A stretch of DNA of 64,000 nucleotides, taken from positions 1-64,000 of the forward strand of contig JACJXV010000011.1 of NCBI GenBank assembly GCA_020636445.1. The letters are read 5' to 3'. This stretch comes from Lewinellaceae bacterium (lineage in GTDB: Bacteria > Bacteroidota > Bacteroidia > Chitinophagales > Saprospiraceae). The first letter of the stretch is position 1. Every line of letters starts with the position of its first letter. Below the pieces are notes generated by a model. The model worked only from the letters and a program-made list of their open reading frames with translations, made no database searches and was not told the origin of the DNA. Position numbers and translations under genes: made by a program. Positions 53,786-63,322 of the stretch are shown in pieces.

Positions 53786-56062
53786 TTATGCAAACGCATT
53801 TTCAGCGCCACCGTCCATAGTGAACAAGCAGGAGGTTTCCAGCGCATCAATGCGGTGGCGAATGGCCGCCAAATCTACCTGTCCCGGCAACAGCGAAAAA
53901 AGATTCAAATCCGCATGGGGAATGCCACTTTCCAGGTTTTCAGGATTGTCGGACACCAGAAAATAATCCACGTGTGGCAGTCGGGCCAGCGTAATCAGCT
54001 TATCCAGAAATGCCCGGGCTTTTTCTTCGGGAATCCCCGCGGGGCAGATAGCTACAAAATTAAGGCGGCCCTTCCAATTGCGCTTCAGCAGATAAGCTGT
54101 CAGCAAACTCAGGTTAATGTAATCAATTTTGGATTTCACCTCCAGATCAATGACCCGTAAGTCGAGCCATAGGTTGACGGTTTTTTCCAAGCCCAGGCCA
54201 ACCTTGCGAAATGGCATATACAGATAAGAACCAAACCCATATTGCCGCGCTTTTTCCATGAGAATCTTCATGTCTTCATCCCGATCTATCTCATCTGTCA
54301 GACTGAGGAACAGGGTATTGGGGGTAAAAAAAGAAGCTTTCAGGCCTTGCATACAGGTAAGTACCCCAGCCCGAAAATTTTCGGCCTCTACCATAGCTGA
54401 GGCGGCACTGATGTGTTGCTCCATGAAGTAATCTACCAGCCCTGGCAAGCGGTCTCTCATCTTATTAGCCCACACCTTGTTGCCGGTGTCAAAACCCAAT
54501 ATTTTTACCGATCCTTTGGGCCGCGATAAATTGTAGAGCGATTTATAGCAGCGTACCACATCATTGACCGTTTGTGCTGGTACCAGCAAATTCGGTTGCC
54601 ATGAACGTTCGCGGGCTTCCGGGAGTTTACTTACTACCTTGGCTGACCATTCCGCCAGCGAATTGAACATGCCACTGCGGGTATCGCCTTCTTCCGTTTC
54701 CAGGTTTTTGCGCTTTGACAGATAGATATACATGGCCAGTACCAGCCCAATGGAAATGAGTCCCACCGTTGAGTTAATAATAAACATAACCATGAAGCAG
54801 CCAATAGCCCCCAATAAAGGGACCACCATGGGAATCTTAATGCTTGGCCTGAAACTGATTTGTCCAAGGCCCTGCTCCACCAGTACCACAACGTTGATCA
54901 TTGCATAGGTGATCAGGAAAAACATCGTCAATAAAGGAGCAATGGCATTCAGATCGCGCAATAACAAGGCCAACATGACCAGGATCACCGTAAAGTAAAA
55001 AGCGAATTTAGGCTCTCCCCGCCGGTTGGTCCGGGCCAGCTTCTCGTTCCAGAAAAGGATATTGTTTTGCCCCATCGCTTGCAGAATCCGCGGCGCACCT
55101 ACCAACGATGATAAAGCCGAAGAGAAAGTGGCTCCCAACAACCCAGCGATAACTGCCGGAGCAAAAAAAGATTTATCGATCAGGACATTATAATTTTCCA
55201 ATAGCTCCTGGGGGGTAGCTAAAAAAGCCGCCACTACGGCCAGCACTACATAAACTAAATAACTTAAACCTACCGCCAGTAACGTTCCGGAGGGAATACT
55301 CCGGCGTGGGTCTTTCAAATCCCCCGACATATTAGCGCCAGCCATAATCCCGGTGACAGCAGGGAAGTACACCGCGAACACTACCCAAAATGATACTCTT
55401 TGAAATCCGGATTCCGGGGCTCCTTCGAAATGACCTAACCACCGAACCTCCGTTTGCAAGGGGTGGTTTAAAAAACCCATACCAATCGACACCAGGGAAA
55501 GAAAAATGATGGCCAGCACCAGATATTGGATTTTGAAGGCTACGTCAGTACTGATATTGGCTATCAAAAAAATGAGCAGAAATATCCCCAGATCAACCAG
55601 TAAAGCCGGATGTTCAGGAAAAATCCAAAGCCAGCCTTCCCGAAAACCAAAAATGTACATAGCCACAGCAAAAGCCTGCGCAATGTATAGCGGAATACCA
55701 ATGGCTCCACCGGCCTCCAAACCCAACGATTGGGAAATAATTGAAAAAGCTCCCCCAGCCTTAATCCGAATATTCGTCACAATACTCGACATCGACAGGG
55801 AGGTGAACAAGGTGATTACTGAAGCCAGGGTGATGATACCAATAGCTCCCAAAACTCCGGCATTGCCTACAACCCAGGGGCCCCGCAAATACATAATTAC
55901 GCCCAGGATGGTCAGCATTGTTGGCGTAAACACCCCCTGAAAGGTCCCAAACTTCATCGGTCCGCGGATAACTTTCTCTTGCGGAGCTTCATGGGAAGAA
56001 TCACCTGGTCGTAGCCAGTCCGTTAAGCAGGAAATCCATTGCATACGCTTGGAGGCCAGCAC
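53786..56062 (-). CDS. SLC12-like cation-chloride cotransporter / APC family permease
   Basis: A 758-residue transporter. After ~35 residues comes the family opening MKFGTFQGVFTPTMLTILGVIMYLR, then about twelve helices of the APC fold (AGGAFSIISQSLGLEAGGAIG; GIMAGANMSGDLKDPRRSIPSGTLLA; GAPRILQAMGQNNI). From residue ~470 a cytosolic domain of ~290 residues follows (RSWQPNLLVPAQTVNDVVRCY; ICPAGIPEEKARAFLDKL), as in bacterial relatives of animal Na-K-Cl and K-Cl cotransporters. Ion specificity is unknown. It is divergent from the hybrid regulator gene, 125 bp away. Confidence 0.92.
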   Translation of the reverse strand: MLASKRMQWISCLTDWLRPGDSSHEAPQEKVIRGPMKFGTFQGVFTPTMLTILGVIMYLRGPWVVGNAGVLGAIGIITLASVITLFTSLSMSSIVTNIRIKAGGAFSIISQSLGLEAGGAIGIPLYIAQAFAVAMYIFGFREGWLWIFPEHPALLVDLGIFLLIFLIANISTDVAFKIQYLVLAIIFLSLVSIGMGFLNHPLQTEVRWLGHFEGAPESGFQRVSFWVVFAVYFPAVTGIMAGANMSGDLKDPRRSIPSGTLLAVGLSYLVYVVLAVVAAFLATPQELLENYNVLIDKSFFAPAVIAGLLGATFSSALSSLVGAPRILQAMGQNNILFWNEKLARTNRRGEPKFAFYFTVILVMLALLLRDLNAIAPLLTMFFLITYAMINVVVLVEQGLGQISFRPSIKIPMVVPLLGAIGCFMVMFIINSTVGLISIGLVLAMYIYLSKRKNLETEEGDTRSGMFNSLAEWSAKVVSKLPEARERSWQPNLLVPAQTVNDVVRCYKSLYNLSRPKGSVKILGFDTGNKVWANKMRDRLPGLVDYFMEQHISAASAMVEAENFRAGVLTCMQGLKASFFTPNTLFLSLTDEIDRDEDMKILMEKARQYGFGSYLYMPFRKVGLGLEKTVNLWLDLRVIDLEVKSKIDYINLSLLTAYLLKRNWKGRLNFVAICPAGIPEEKARAFLDKLITLARLPHVDYFLVSDNPENLESGIPHADLNLFSLLPGQVDLAAIRHRIDALETSCLFTMDGGAENAFA

Positions 56063-56187
56063 GGCTAACCAGAACAGCCTGCATTAGCCTATAGCTCGGC
56101 TCCTTTCAATTTACACAAAACTTGTTGAAATTCATCGAAAAAGACTACTTTTTTAATGTAATTTTCATACAGGTAATACCCAACTCC

Positions 56188-59079
56188 ATGCTCCGACTTG
56201 GTTGTCTCTTAGTCGCTTTCTTACTGGGTGCAAGCTTACTTCACGCCCAAAATTCACCATTGGACAGCCTGCGTCGTGGCTACCTCTCAGCTACAGATCC
56301 ACAACAAAAAGCTGACTATTATTACGAGTGGGCATATCAATGGTTAACCCAAAAACCAGAGACGGGGCTGAATACTGCTGACACCCTCGAACAGCTGGCT
56401 GACCGGGGTGATGCCCTTAAAGTTCGCTCCCGGGCCGCCTACCTGCGTGGCATGTCCTACTCCGAGCAAGGCAAATACGCCGAGGCGCTTCCCTTCCATC
56501 GCCAGGAATGGGCCTATGCCCGCCAGACTAACGACCTCGAATTGCAGGGTAAAGCCCTGAATTCACTTGGCAATGCCTTTCACAATGTGCTGCGCAACGA
56601 TAGCGCCATTATTTACCTCCTGCAATCCGTGGAGATTAAAGAACGGGTGGGCAATCAGAAAGACCTGGCGGCGGCCTATTCTAATATCGGCAATATTTTC
56701 AGCGATGAACAGGCCCCCGACAAAGCCGTAGCTTACCTGGAAAAAGCGCTGGCCATCCGTTTGAGTCTGCCCGATGGCGAACGTAGTGCTATTATTACCT
56801 ACAATAATCTCTCAATTGCCTACAACGGACAGCAAAAATATGCCAAGGCCATCGAATATGCTCAGCGGGGATATGAACTTGCTCGGGAAATCAAAAACGA
56901 CTTTCTGGCTGGCGTTCTCGCGGGAAGCCTCTCTCACCTCTGGATGAAAAATGGCAACCTGGATCGCGCAGTTGAGCTAGGCGAGGAATCTATTGAGCGG
57001 CTAAGTGCGATCAACCGACGCTCCAACCTCGTTTTCCCCTACGCAACCCTCGCTGAAGTCTGGTGGCGAAAAGGCAATTACAGCAAAGCGCTGGACGCCA
57101 ACCAAAAGGGGTATGCTATTATGGAGGAACTCAACCTCGTCGAGCCCCTGGAGGTCTACTACGAAAATTTTGCCAATATCTACGAAGGACTGGGCAATTA
57201 CCCGGAAGCACTCAAATGGTTGAAACAGTACCAGATTTTGGATGACTCCCTTTTCAATAAGGACAAACTGGAGGCTCTGGCCGCTGTGGAAGCGAAATTT
57301 GAAACCGAAAAAAAGGAAGCCCAACTAGCCCGCCAACAGCTACAAATAGAACGTGATGCTTCCCAAAAAAGAGCCATCCTGATTGGGAGCGTTGCGGCCC
57401 TGTTACTCGTCATTGGTCTGTTTCAGTACATCCGTGTCCGGCAACAATCCCGCCAGCGGGAAGCCGAACTTGCCGCGCAACTGGAACACGCCGAAGCCGA
57501 AAAACTGCGGGAAATGGACACCCTCAAATCCACGTTCTTTGCGAATATCAGCCACGAGTTCCGAACTCCACTTACCCTTATTATCAGCCCTATCGAGCAA
57601 ATGATCCAAGGAACTTTTAAAGGGGATTACCAAAAGTATTACGGTATCATCCATCGTAATGGTAAGCGCCTGCTCGACTTAGTCAACCAATTACTTGACT
57701 TATCTCGTCTGGAAAGTGGTAAAATGACGCTCCAGGTAGCTACCGGCGACCTGAGCCGGTTGATGGCTGCCCTGGCTGGCTCCTTTGAAAGTTTAGCCAT
57801 CAAACAACAAATCCAACTGCAAATCCAACAGCCAAGCTCCCCCGTCGTTGGTTTTTTCGATCGGGATAAAGTGGAAAAAATCATCGTCAACCTGATAGCC
57901 AATGCTTTTAAATTCACCGGTGAGGAGGGAACTATCCGCATTTCCCTGGCCGAAAATACCGATACTGCCCTAATCACCATTCAGGATACCGGTATTGGAA
58001 TTCCCGCCGATCAACTCCCCAATCTATTCGATCGCTTTACCGCAACCCGCAACTCGGAACTTCAGGCAGGCAGCGGCATTGGGCTGGCCCTGGTTAAAGA
58101 ACTCGTGGAATTGCACCACGGACAAATTGCCGTAACCAGTCAGGAAGGGGAAGGAACTACCTTTATGGTAACGCTGCCACTGGGCGGCAATGCCTACCCA
58201 GCACATGAACGAGCGGCAGATGCTGCTGGTACTCCGGAAACCAACCCGGAAAGTACCCCCTCGCCAACGATGATGCCTTCCTCCGGCTCTCCTACTCCAA
58301 GGCCCCTACTCTCCCTTACGGATAACGCCAGTAAACCCGTCCTTCTGGTTGCCGAAGACAATGCCGATGTCCGGGCCTATATCTCCGAACAACTGGCCGA
58401 TCGGTATCAGTTGATTGAGGCGGAAAATGGCCAGCTAGCCCTCGAAAAAGCCCTCGAGAGTACTCCGGATCTCATTATCACCGACGTCATGATGCCCTTG
58501 ATGGATGGCATCACGCTTTGTTCGCACCTGAAAACAAACGAGAAAACCAGCCATATTCCTATCGTCATGCTCACCGCTCGCGCCGATCAGGCTGATCGCC
58601 TGGAAGGCCTGCAAACCGGGGCGGATGACTACCTCACGAAGCCTTTCGATGCCCGGGAATTGCAGGTGCGCGTTGCCAATCTCATCGTTCAGCGCCAACA
58701 ATTACAAGAGCACTTCCGCCGGACCCTGAACACCTTTACACCAACTGCTCCGGTACAGGCAGCCAGTATGGATGCCGTTTTCCTGCAAAAGGTACGCCAG
58801 GCCATCGAAACCAACCTCGATGATGAAACTTTTAGCGTTGTCGAGCTCGGCAATCAAATTGGTATGAGCCGCAGTCAGCTCCATCGTAAGTTGTCGGCGC
58901 TGACAGGCTACTCGCCCAACGAGGTTATTCGCCACATGCGCCTGGAGCGAGGCCGGCAACTGCTGGAAAAGAAAGTCGCTACCGTCGCCGAAGTCGCTTA
59001 TCTGTGTGGTTTTAACTCGCCGGCGTACTTCATCAAGTGCTTTCGGGAGCAATACGGCATTACCCCGGGAGAGCTCTAA
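56188..59079 (+). CDS. one-protein two-component system: TPR sensor, histidine kinase, receiver, AraC DNA-binding domain
   Basis: A 963-residue hybrid regulator. Order: signal peptide (MLRLGCLLVAFLLGASLLHAQ), TPR repeats in the periplasm (~25-350), coiled coil, membrane helix (~394-414), HisKA with phospho-acceptor His ~456 (FFANISHEFRTPL), HATPase (NLIANAFKFTG; DTGIGIP; GSGIGLALVKELV), a Pro/Ser linker, receiver with Asp ~766 (LIITDVMMPLMDG) and an AraC-type helix-turn-helix (VAYLCGFNSPAYFIKCFREQYGITPGEL). The design resembles HTCS regulators of Bacteroidota, but the sensor is TPR instead of beta-propeller. The ATG at 56188 sits before the signal peptide. Targets are unknown; the divergent transporter and nearby GH3/GH2 genes are candidates. 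Confidence 0.93.
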   Translation: MLRLGCLLVAFLLGASLLHAQNSPLDSLRRGYLSATDPQQKADYYYEWAYQWLTQKPETGLNTADTLEQLADRGDALKVRSRAAYLRGMSYSEQGKYAEALPFHRQEWAYARQTNDLELQGKALNSLGNAFHNVLRNDSAIIYLLQSVEIKERVGNQKDLAAAYSNIGNIFSDEQAPDKAVAYLEKALAIRLSLPDGERSAIITYNNLSIAYNGQQKYAKAIEYAQRGYELAREIKNDFLAGVLAGSLSHLWMKNGNLDRAVELGEESIERLSAINRRSNLVFPYATLAEVWWRKGNYSKALDANQKGYAIMEELNLVEPLEVYYENFANIYEGLGNYPEALKWLKQYQILDDSLFNKDKLEALAAVEAKFETEKKEAQLARQQLQIERDASQKRAILIGSVAALLLVIGLFQYIRVRQQSRQREAELAAQLEHAEAEKLREMDTLKSTFFANISHEFRTPLTLIISPIEQMIQGTFKGDYQKYYGIIHRNGKRLLDLVNQLLDLSRLESGKMTLQVATGDLSRLMAALAGSFESLAIKQQIQLQIQQPSSPVVGFFDRDKVEKIIVNLIANAFKFTGEEGTIRISLAENTDTALITIQDTGIGIPADQLPNLFDRFTATRNSELQAGSGIGLALVKELVELHHGQIAVTSQEGEGTTFMVTLPLGGNAYPAHERAADAAGTPETNPESTPSPTMMPSSGSPTPRPLLSLTDNASKPVLLVAEDNADVRAYISEQLADRYQLIEAENGQLALEKALESTPDLIITDVMMPLMDGITLCSHLKTNEKTSHIPIVMLTARADQADRLEGLQTGADDYLTKPFDARELQVRVANLIVQRQQLQEHFRRTLNTFTPTAPVQAASMDAVFLQKVRQAIETNLDDETFSVVELGNQIGMSRSQLHRKLSALTGYSPNEVIRHMRLERGRQLLEKKVATVAEVAYLCGFNSPAYFIKCFREQYGITPGEL

Positions 59080-59500
59080 TGATCGGTGTTTCAACTTTTG
59101 GGATTTGCGAAATGCACATCACTTGTAAAGCATAAGCATTAGTGGCCTCTCAAGTTTAAAAATAAAGGTTGGTGATGGTAATGCCGGCGGATACCCAACT
59201 AGGAAATTGGCCCGCCTACGCTAGGCTTCTGCGGGTAAAAAACTTGTCCGCCTCCGGCGGGTCAGCCTAGTAGCACTTAATCAAAACCAGTTACCCATTC
59301 AACGCTCAACGATTTAGAATACAATACATTAGTTTGTCAACCGAAAAAGGCAAATTGAAATCACCAGGTAGGGGTGAGTTTCTTTCCGGCAGTGTAGTAA
59401 ACTCTAATAAATGCTAAAACAAGGTGGATACTCTCCGCTTGAGAAAGATGCAAAATTGAGCACATTCTCCTATTTTCGATATCTATTAAAATGATTTGCT
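59080..59500. other. spacer with a dispersed repeat copy
   Basis: 421 bp. A diverged copy of the repeat at 39861-39913 lies at 59200-59262 (GGAAATTGGCCCGCC..., AAAAACTTGTCCGCCTCCGG). The remaining AT-rich part should include the hydrolase promoter; no consensus was found, TATTTTCG at ~59471 being the nearest. Confidence 0.5.
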
Positions 59501-60577
59501 ATGAAGGTCTTTATTTACATAACCTTTCTTTTGGGATTCATCCATTGTAATGCACAACCGAGGATTCAAACACGTGAGGAAGCGGTGGCCTTACTGCACG
59601 ATCTGCGGAAGATTCATACTCCGAAAGGCATTGACACCCTTGAACAAATAGAACTTAACGGTGAAAAGCAATGGATTAATATTCGCGGAAAAAATAAGTC
59701 AAACCCTATCCTGCTATTTATACACGGCGGCCCGGCCAGTCCGATGATGCCAGTCGCTTGGGCATTCCAAAATGGATGGGAAGATTATTTTACCGTAGTG
59801 CAATGGGATCAGCGCGTTTCCGGAAAAAATTGGACTACTACGGACACCACAAAAGCAGTTGCCAACCTGAACCGGAAAATGATTGTACAAGATGGCATTG
59901 CCTTAGTACAATACTTATGTGAAAAGTTAAATCAACAGAAAGTGTTTATACTGGGCTATTCATTCGGCTCCAGGGTCGGCATAGAGTTGATATCCCTCAT
60001 TCCGGAAAAGGTATTCGCTTATGTTGGTGTTGGCCAGATGTCAGGAGGAGATCAGGAAGCTTTCATCTATAACCGATTGCTAACCCTGGCTGCTGAATCC
60101 AACAATGAATTGGCCCTGCAAGAGTTAAAAACTATCGCTCCCTACCCCAATACCGACGGGGCCAATCCTATTCGCAAGCTCCTTTTAGTGCGCAAGTGGG
60201 CGAGGTATTTTAATGGGGGTTGGTATGGCAAACCCAATTTGGATTTATTTTTTTCTCTGCCGGAATTATCGCCCGAGTACTCCGAACAGGACATTACCCG
60301 TATTGACAGCGGCAACGCCTGGGCCGCCAGAAAAATCTTACAGCAGTCGGAGGGAAATGCGTTTCCTGACACCTTTAGAACACCGATCCTGTTTTTGATG
60401 GGCCGCCATGATCTTCACACCCCTCATGACCTTGCCCTCGCTTACTTTAATAAGCTATCAGCGCCGAATAAGAAATTCATCACTTTTGAACATAGTGGCC
60501 ATTTCCCCATGCTGGAAGAACCTGGCCGCTTCCTGGTCACTCTCGTCAATGAAGTTTTGCCTCTTGCAAAAGAATAA
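59501..60577 (+). CDS. secreted alpha/beta hydrolase, prolyl aminopeptidase-like
   Basis: A 358-residue alpha/beta hydrolase with signal peptide (MKVFIYITFLLGFIHCNAQ). The oxyanion region is LLFIHGGPASPMMP (residue ~68), the family WDQRVSGKN block follows, the nucleophile Ser is in ILGYSFGSRVG (residue ~155), the Asp in LFLMGRHDLHTP (~307) and the His in EHSGHFPMLEEP (~335). The HGGP and DQRGxG-like blocks place it near the S33 proline iminopeptidases, but esterase activity is equally possible. Monocistronic. Confidence 0.9.
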   Translation: MKVFIYITFLLGFIHCNAQPRIQTREEAVALLHDLRKIHTPKGIDTLEQIELNGEKQWINIRGKNKSNPILLFIHGGPASPMMPVAWAFQNGWEDYFTVVQWDQRVSGKNWTTTDTTKAVANLNRKMIVQDGIALVQYLCEKLNQQKVFILGYSFGSRVGIELISLIPEKVFAYVGVGQMSGGDQEAFIYNRLLTLAAESNNELALQELKTIAPYPNTDGANPIRKLLLVRKWARYFNGGWYGKPNLDLFFSLPELSPEYSEQDITRIDSGNAWAARKILQQSEGNAFPDTFRTPILFLMGRHDLHTPHDLALAYFNKLSAPNKKFITFEHSGHFPMLEEPGRFLVTLVNEVLPLAKE

Positions 60578-61140
60578 AACCGATTCTTATTGTCGCTGGC
60601 ATTCTTCTGTTAGCATAACCCACCCTATTAAACTTTCCAAACCAGGCTTGCCCAGCTTGCCCTTACTCAGGGTATGTATATAACTGTGAAGTGGTGATAA
60701 AAGCCTCTTTCTATCGCCCATTTGGGAAATGATCTTCCCCATTATACCCGGAATACCAATTAATGGCCTTACCTTCGGGCAGCTCCGCTGCAGCCGGCAT
60801 TCACCCAACGCTGCTGAAAGACCCTAACTTTATCCAAAAATGTAATACTACCTAATTGCTCCCTTGACGGGGAGTAATGAGCAGTTCGCAAGACTGGTTA
60901 CGTGACTATTTTTTTTCAAACCATCAATATTTGTAACTATTTAGGTCCAAAATAAATATTGATAATCAGCAAGTTGGGAATTTTAACTAATATGAAACAC
61001 CTTGAAATGGTGATTTCATCATTGTGTAAAATTCTGTTTTTCAGATTATTAATTTTTGATCAAAAAATGGCAATTCCATAACTCATTGATAATCAAAACA
61101 AACACCACCTAAATAGTTACCAATATTTTAGCTAAAGGAT
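60578..61140. other. AT-rich structured spacer upstream of the desaturase
   Basis: 563 bp without a gene. 60926-60946 and 61107-61127 are 21-bp inverted repeats with one mismatch (core GTAACTATTTAGGT / ACCTAAATAGTTAC). Between them are two direct copies of ATTGATAATCA (60958 and 61085) and the palindrome TTTTTGATCAAAAA near 61050. The segment 60926-61127 could be a 202-bp foldback element or a regulatory region of the desaturase gene. Confidence 0.7.
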
Positions 61141-62211
61141 ATGAAAACATTAGAAGCTATTCACGATCCCACCTTTACAGGCCGGGATGATTACTCACCC
61201 CTAGATCGTTTTTTCATCTCGCTGATCCGCGATGAACGCGACCTGCCTTTTGTTTACCTGACCCTGAAGATCACCCTGATCATGATTCCGATCGGTTTGG
61301 GGATGTACTTTACTTCGGGTTGGTGGTTCGCCCTGCTAGCCATCACCTATTTCGTGGTCAATAACTTCGTCTTCAAAGGACCTTTCGGACTGATGCTCCA
61401 CTGCACCAGTCACAGAAAGTGGTTTAAAGCCGAATTGGAGGGTTTAAATAAATACCTCCCCTGGGTAGTAGGCCCCTTTTTCGGACAATCCCCCGAGACC
61501 TACTACAGTCACCACATCCATATGCATCATTCGGAAAACAACCTGCCGGATGATCTGAGCTCAACCATGTACTACCAACGGGATAGTTTCAAAGACTGGT
61601 TTCGGTATTTCTGGGCTTTTTTCACCAGAGCCATTATTGACCTGATCAACTATTTCATCAAAAGAGATCGCAAGAACCTGGCCCGCAAAGTCGCCCTCGG
61701 CGAGTATCTATTCATCGGGATGGTGATAGGCCTGTCTTTTGTAGATTTCTGGGCCACGTTTATGGTCTTTGTCCTGCCCTTTATTCTTTCCAGAATCATA
61801 ATGATGATGGGCAACTGGTCGCAGCATAGTTTCGTAGATCCAGCCGACCCGGGTAATCCTTTTTACAACAGCATTACCTGCATTAACCATAAATACAACC
61901 ACAAATGTTGGAACGATGGTTACCATATCAGCCACCATCAACGCCCACACATGCACTGGACGGAACATCCGATCTACTTCCAGAAGACCATTGATGATTA
62001 TGCCAAACATCAGGCGCTAATCTTTGATGGCCTCGATTTTCTGGGTGTGTTTTTCAACCTGATGCGGGGTCGCTATGATGTACTGGCAGACCATCTGGTT
62101 AATGTCAATAATATGTTCAAAGACAAAGAAGAAGCTATTGCAGTCATGAAACGCCGCACCCAGCGCTTTGCCGACAACTGGCAACCGGAAGTAGCCATGG
62201 CGATGGCGTAA
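61141..62211 (+). CDS. membrane fatty acid desaturase-like di-iron protein
   Basis: A 356-residue integral membrane enzyme with the three His boxes of the desaturase/hydroxylase family: HCTSH (residue ~87), HHIHMHH (~residue 124) and HISHH (~residue 263, preceded by NHKYNHKCW). Four or more membrane helices surround them. Acyl lipid desaturation is the family norm, helping membrane fluidity; carotenoid or sterol-like substrates cannot be excluded. The gene ends in a strong terminator and follows a long structured upstream region, suggesting regulated expression. Confidence 0.88.
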   Translation: MKTLEAIHDPTFTGRDDYSPLDRFFISLIRDERDLPFVYLTLKITLIMIPIGLGMYFTSGWWFALLAITYFVVNNFVFKGPFGLMLHCTSHRKWFKAELEGLNKYLPWVVGPFFGQSPETYYSHHIHMHHSENNLPDDLSSTMYYQRDSFKDWFRYFWAFFTRAIIDLINYFIKRDRKNLARKVALGEYLFIGMVIGLSFVDFWATFMVFVLPFILSRIIMMMGNWSQHSFVDPADPGNPFYNSITCINHKYNHKCWNDGYHISHHQRPHMHWTEHPIYFQKTIDDYAKHQALIFDGLDFLGVFFNLMRGRYDVLADHLVNVNNMFKDKEEAIAVMKRRTQRFADNWQPEVAMAMA

Positions 62212-62260
62212 TGCCTGAAGACCTGATGTATTAGCGTTTGGGAGACCTCCCATCGGTGCC

Positions 62261-62292
62261 AAAGCCTAAGGATCAGCTGATCCTTAGGCTTT
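62261..62292 (+). terminator. intrinsic terminator of the desaturase gene
   Basis: A 32-nt perfect palindrome made of AAAGCCTAAGGATCAG and its complement, followed by GTTTATTTAATT. It lies 49 bp past the stop. Confidence 0.88.
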
Positions 62293-62318
62293 GTTTATTT
62301 AATTCCAGCCTGTAGACA

Positions 62319-62480
62319 CGATCTGAAGATCGCTAGGTCGCAGGCCGGGCGAGAGTCGGAAGACTCTCGCCAACCGTCGGAAGACTCTCGCCAACCGTCG
62401 GAAGACTCTCGCCAACTGTTCTTTGTTAGAGGTAATCTTCAGATTGCCGCCAGCACCAATCCCGGCGATCTTCAGATCGC
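62319..62480. repeat. REP-like hairpin repeat, left copy flanking the Y1 transposase
   Basis: Order: CGATCT-GA-AGATCG hairpin, a GGCGAGAGTC-GGAA-GACTCTCGCC hairpin (62348-62371), two further 21-bp units ending GGAAGACTCTCGCC, then GTAATCTTCAGATTGCCGCC and GCGATCT-TC-AGATCGC. The same series appears as a direct repeat at 63182-63322 with one unit fewer. Confidence 0.92.
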
Positions 62481-62593
62481 TTTTCCAAGTGCATAGCCGC
62501 TTGCTTTTCTCAAAAACAACCCTCCTAAACAAGGTACAACACGTATTTAACTGTCCAGCATCACTAAAAAAATCGAGTGATTTTAGCTCAAAA

Positions 62594-63154
62594 ATGGCTG
62601 GCTATCGCATCCTTCATCAAGGTGATTTGCATTTTGTAACCCTAACCATAACTGGTTGGATAGATCTTTTCACCCGCCAGTGCTACCGGGATATTGTAAT
62701 CGACAACCTCCGTTATTGCCAAGCCCGGAAGGGCCTACAGGTCTTTGCTTTTGTGATTATGAGTAACCATATCCATTTAATTGTTCAGGCTAATGCCCCA
62801 GCAAAGCTTTCAGCTGTCCTAAGAGATTTTAAAAAATATACTGCCGTTAAGTTTCTTGAAGCTATTCGCGAAAAACCCGAAAGTCGGCATGAATGGATAC
62901 TCAGTTATATGGCTCTCCATGCGATGCGTACAAAGCGATCCGGTAATTACCAGGTATGGATTAATGGAAATGCCCCCATTCAACTTGTAAGTCCCGCTTT
63001 CATCGTTCAAAAACTAAATTACATTCATTACAATCCTGTTAAAGCAGGGATAGTTGAAAAGCCAGAGGATTACATTTATAGCAGTGCATCGAATTATATT
63101 CAAGGTAAAGGCATTCTTAATGTTACCGTGCTGGATGTTGTGCATTTGAGGTAA
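62594..63154 (+). CDS. REP-associated tyrosine transposase (RAYT, Y1/IS200-like)
   Basis: A 186-residue HUH-type single-strand nuclease. The HUH motif is in IMSNHIHLIVQA (residue ~55-66) and the nucleophile Tyr in the family block NYIHYNPVKAGIVEKPEDYIYSSASNY (~residues 143-168). The frame is open upstream to 62423 through the repeat, but the ATG at 62594 (MAGYRILHQGDLHFVT) is the conserved start. RAYTs are known to be tied to REP hairpins, and this gene lies between two direct copies of such a repeat, so it probably acts on them. No frameshift is seen. Confidence 0.94.
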   Translation: MAGYRILHQGDLHFVTLTITGWIDLFTRQCYRDIVIDNLRYCQARKGLQVFAFVIMSNHIHLIVQANAPAKLSAVLRDFKKYTAVKFLEAIREKPESRHEWILSYMALHAMRTKRSGNYQVWINGNAPIQLVSPAFIVQKLNYIHYNPVKAGIVEKPEDYIYSSASNYIQGKGILNVTVLDVVHLR

Positions 63155-63181
63155 TACGGGTGAAACGTTTTATGTCTTCTT

Positions 63182-63322
63182 CGATCTGGAGATCGCCAGG
63201 TTACAGGCCGGGCGAGAGTCGGAAGACTCTCGCCAACCGTCGGAAGACTCTCGCCAACAATTCTTTGTTAGCGGTAATCTTCAGATTGCCGCCGGCACCA
63301 ATCCCGGCAACCTTCAGATCGC
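63182..63322. repeat. REP-like hairpin repeat, right copy flanking the Y1 transposase
   Basis: Direct copy of 62319-62480 with a few substitutions: CGATCT-GG-AGATCG, the GGCGAGAGTC-GGAA-GACTCTCGCC hairpin plus one 21-bp unit, GTAATCTTCAGATTGCCGCC, and CCTTCAGATCGC. The left copy has two extra 21-bp units, this one has one. Confidence 0.92.

Noticed and set aside
60587..60808. 73-codon minus-strand frame after the hydrolase
   Set aside because: No start context, motif or composition to support a gene.
62319..62480. CRISPR-like repeats near the Y1 transposase
   Set aside because: 21-bp units are adjacent without spacers and match a flanking copy on the other side of a RAYT, the known REP arrangement.
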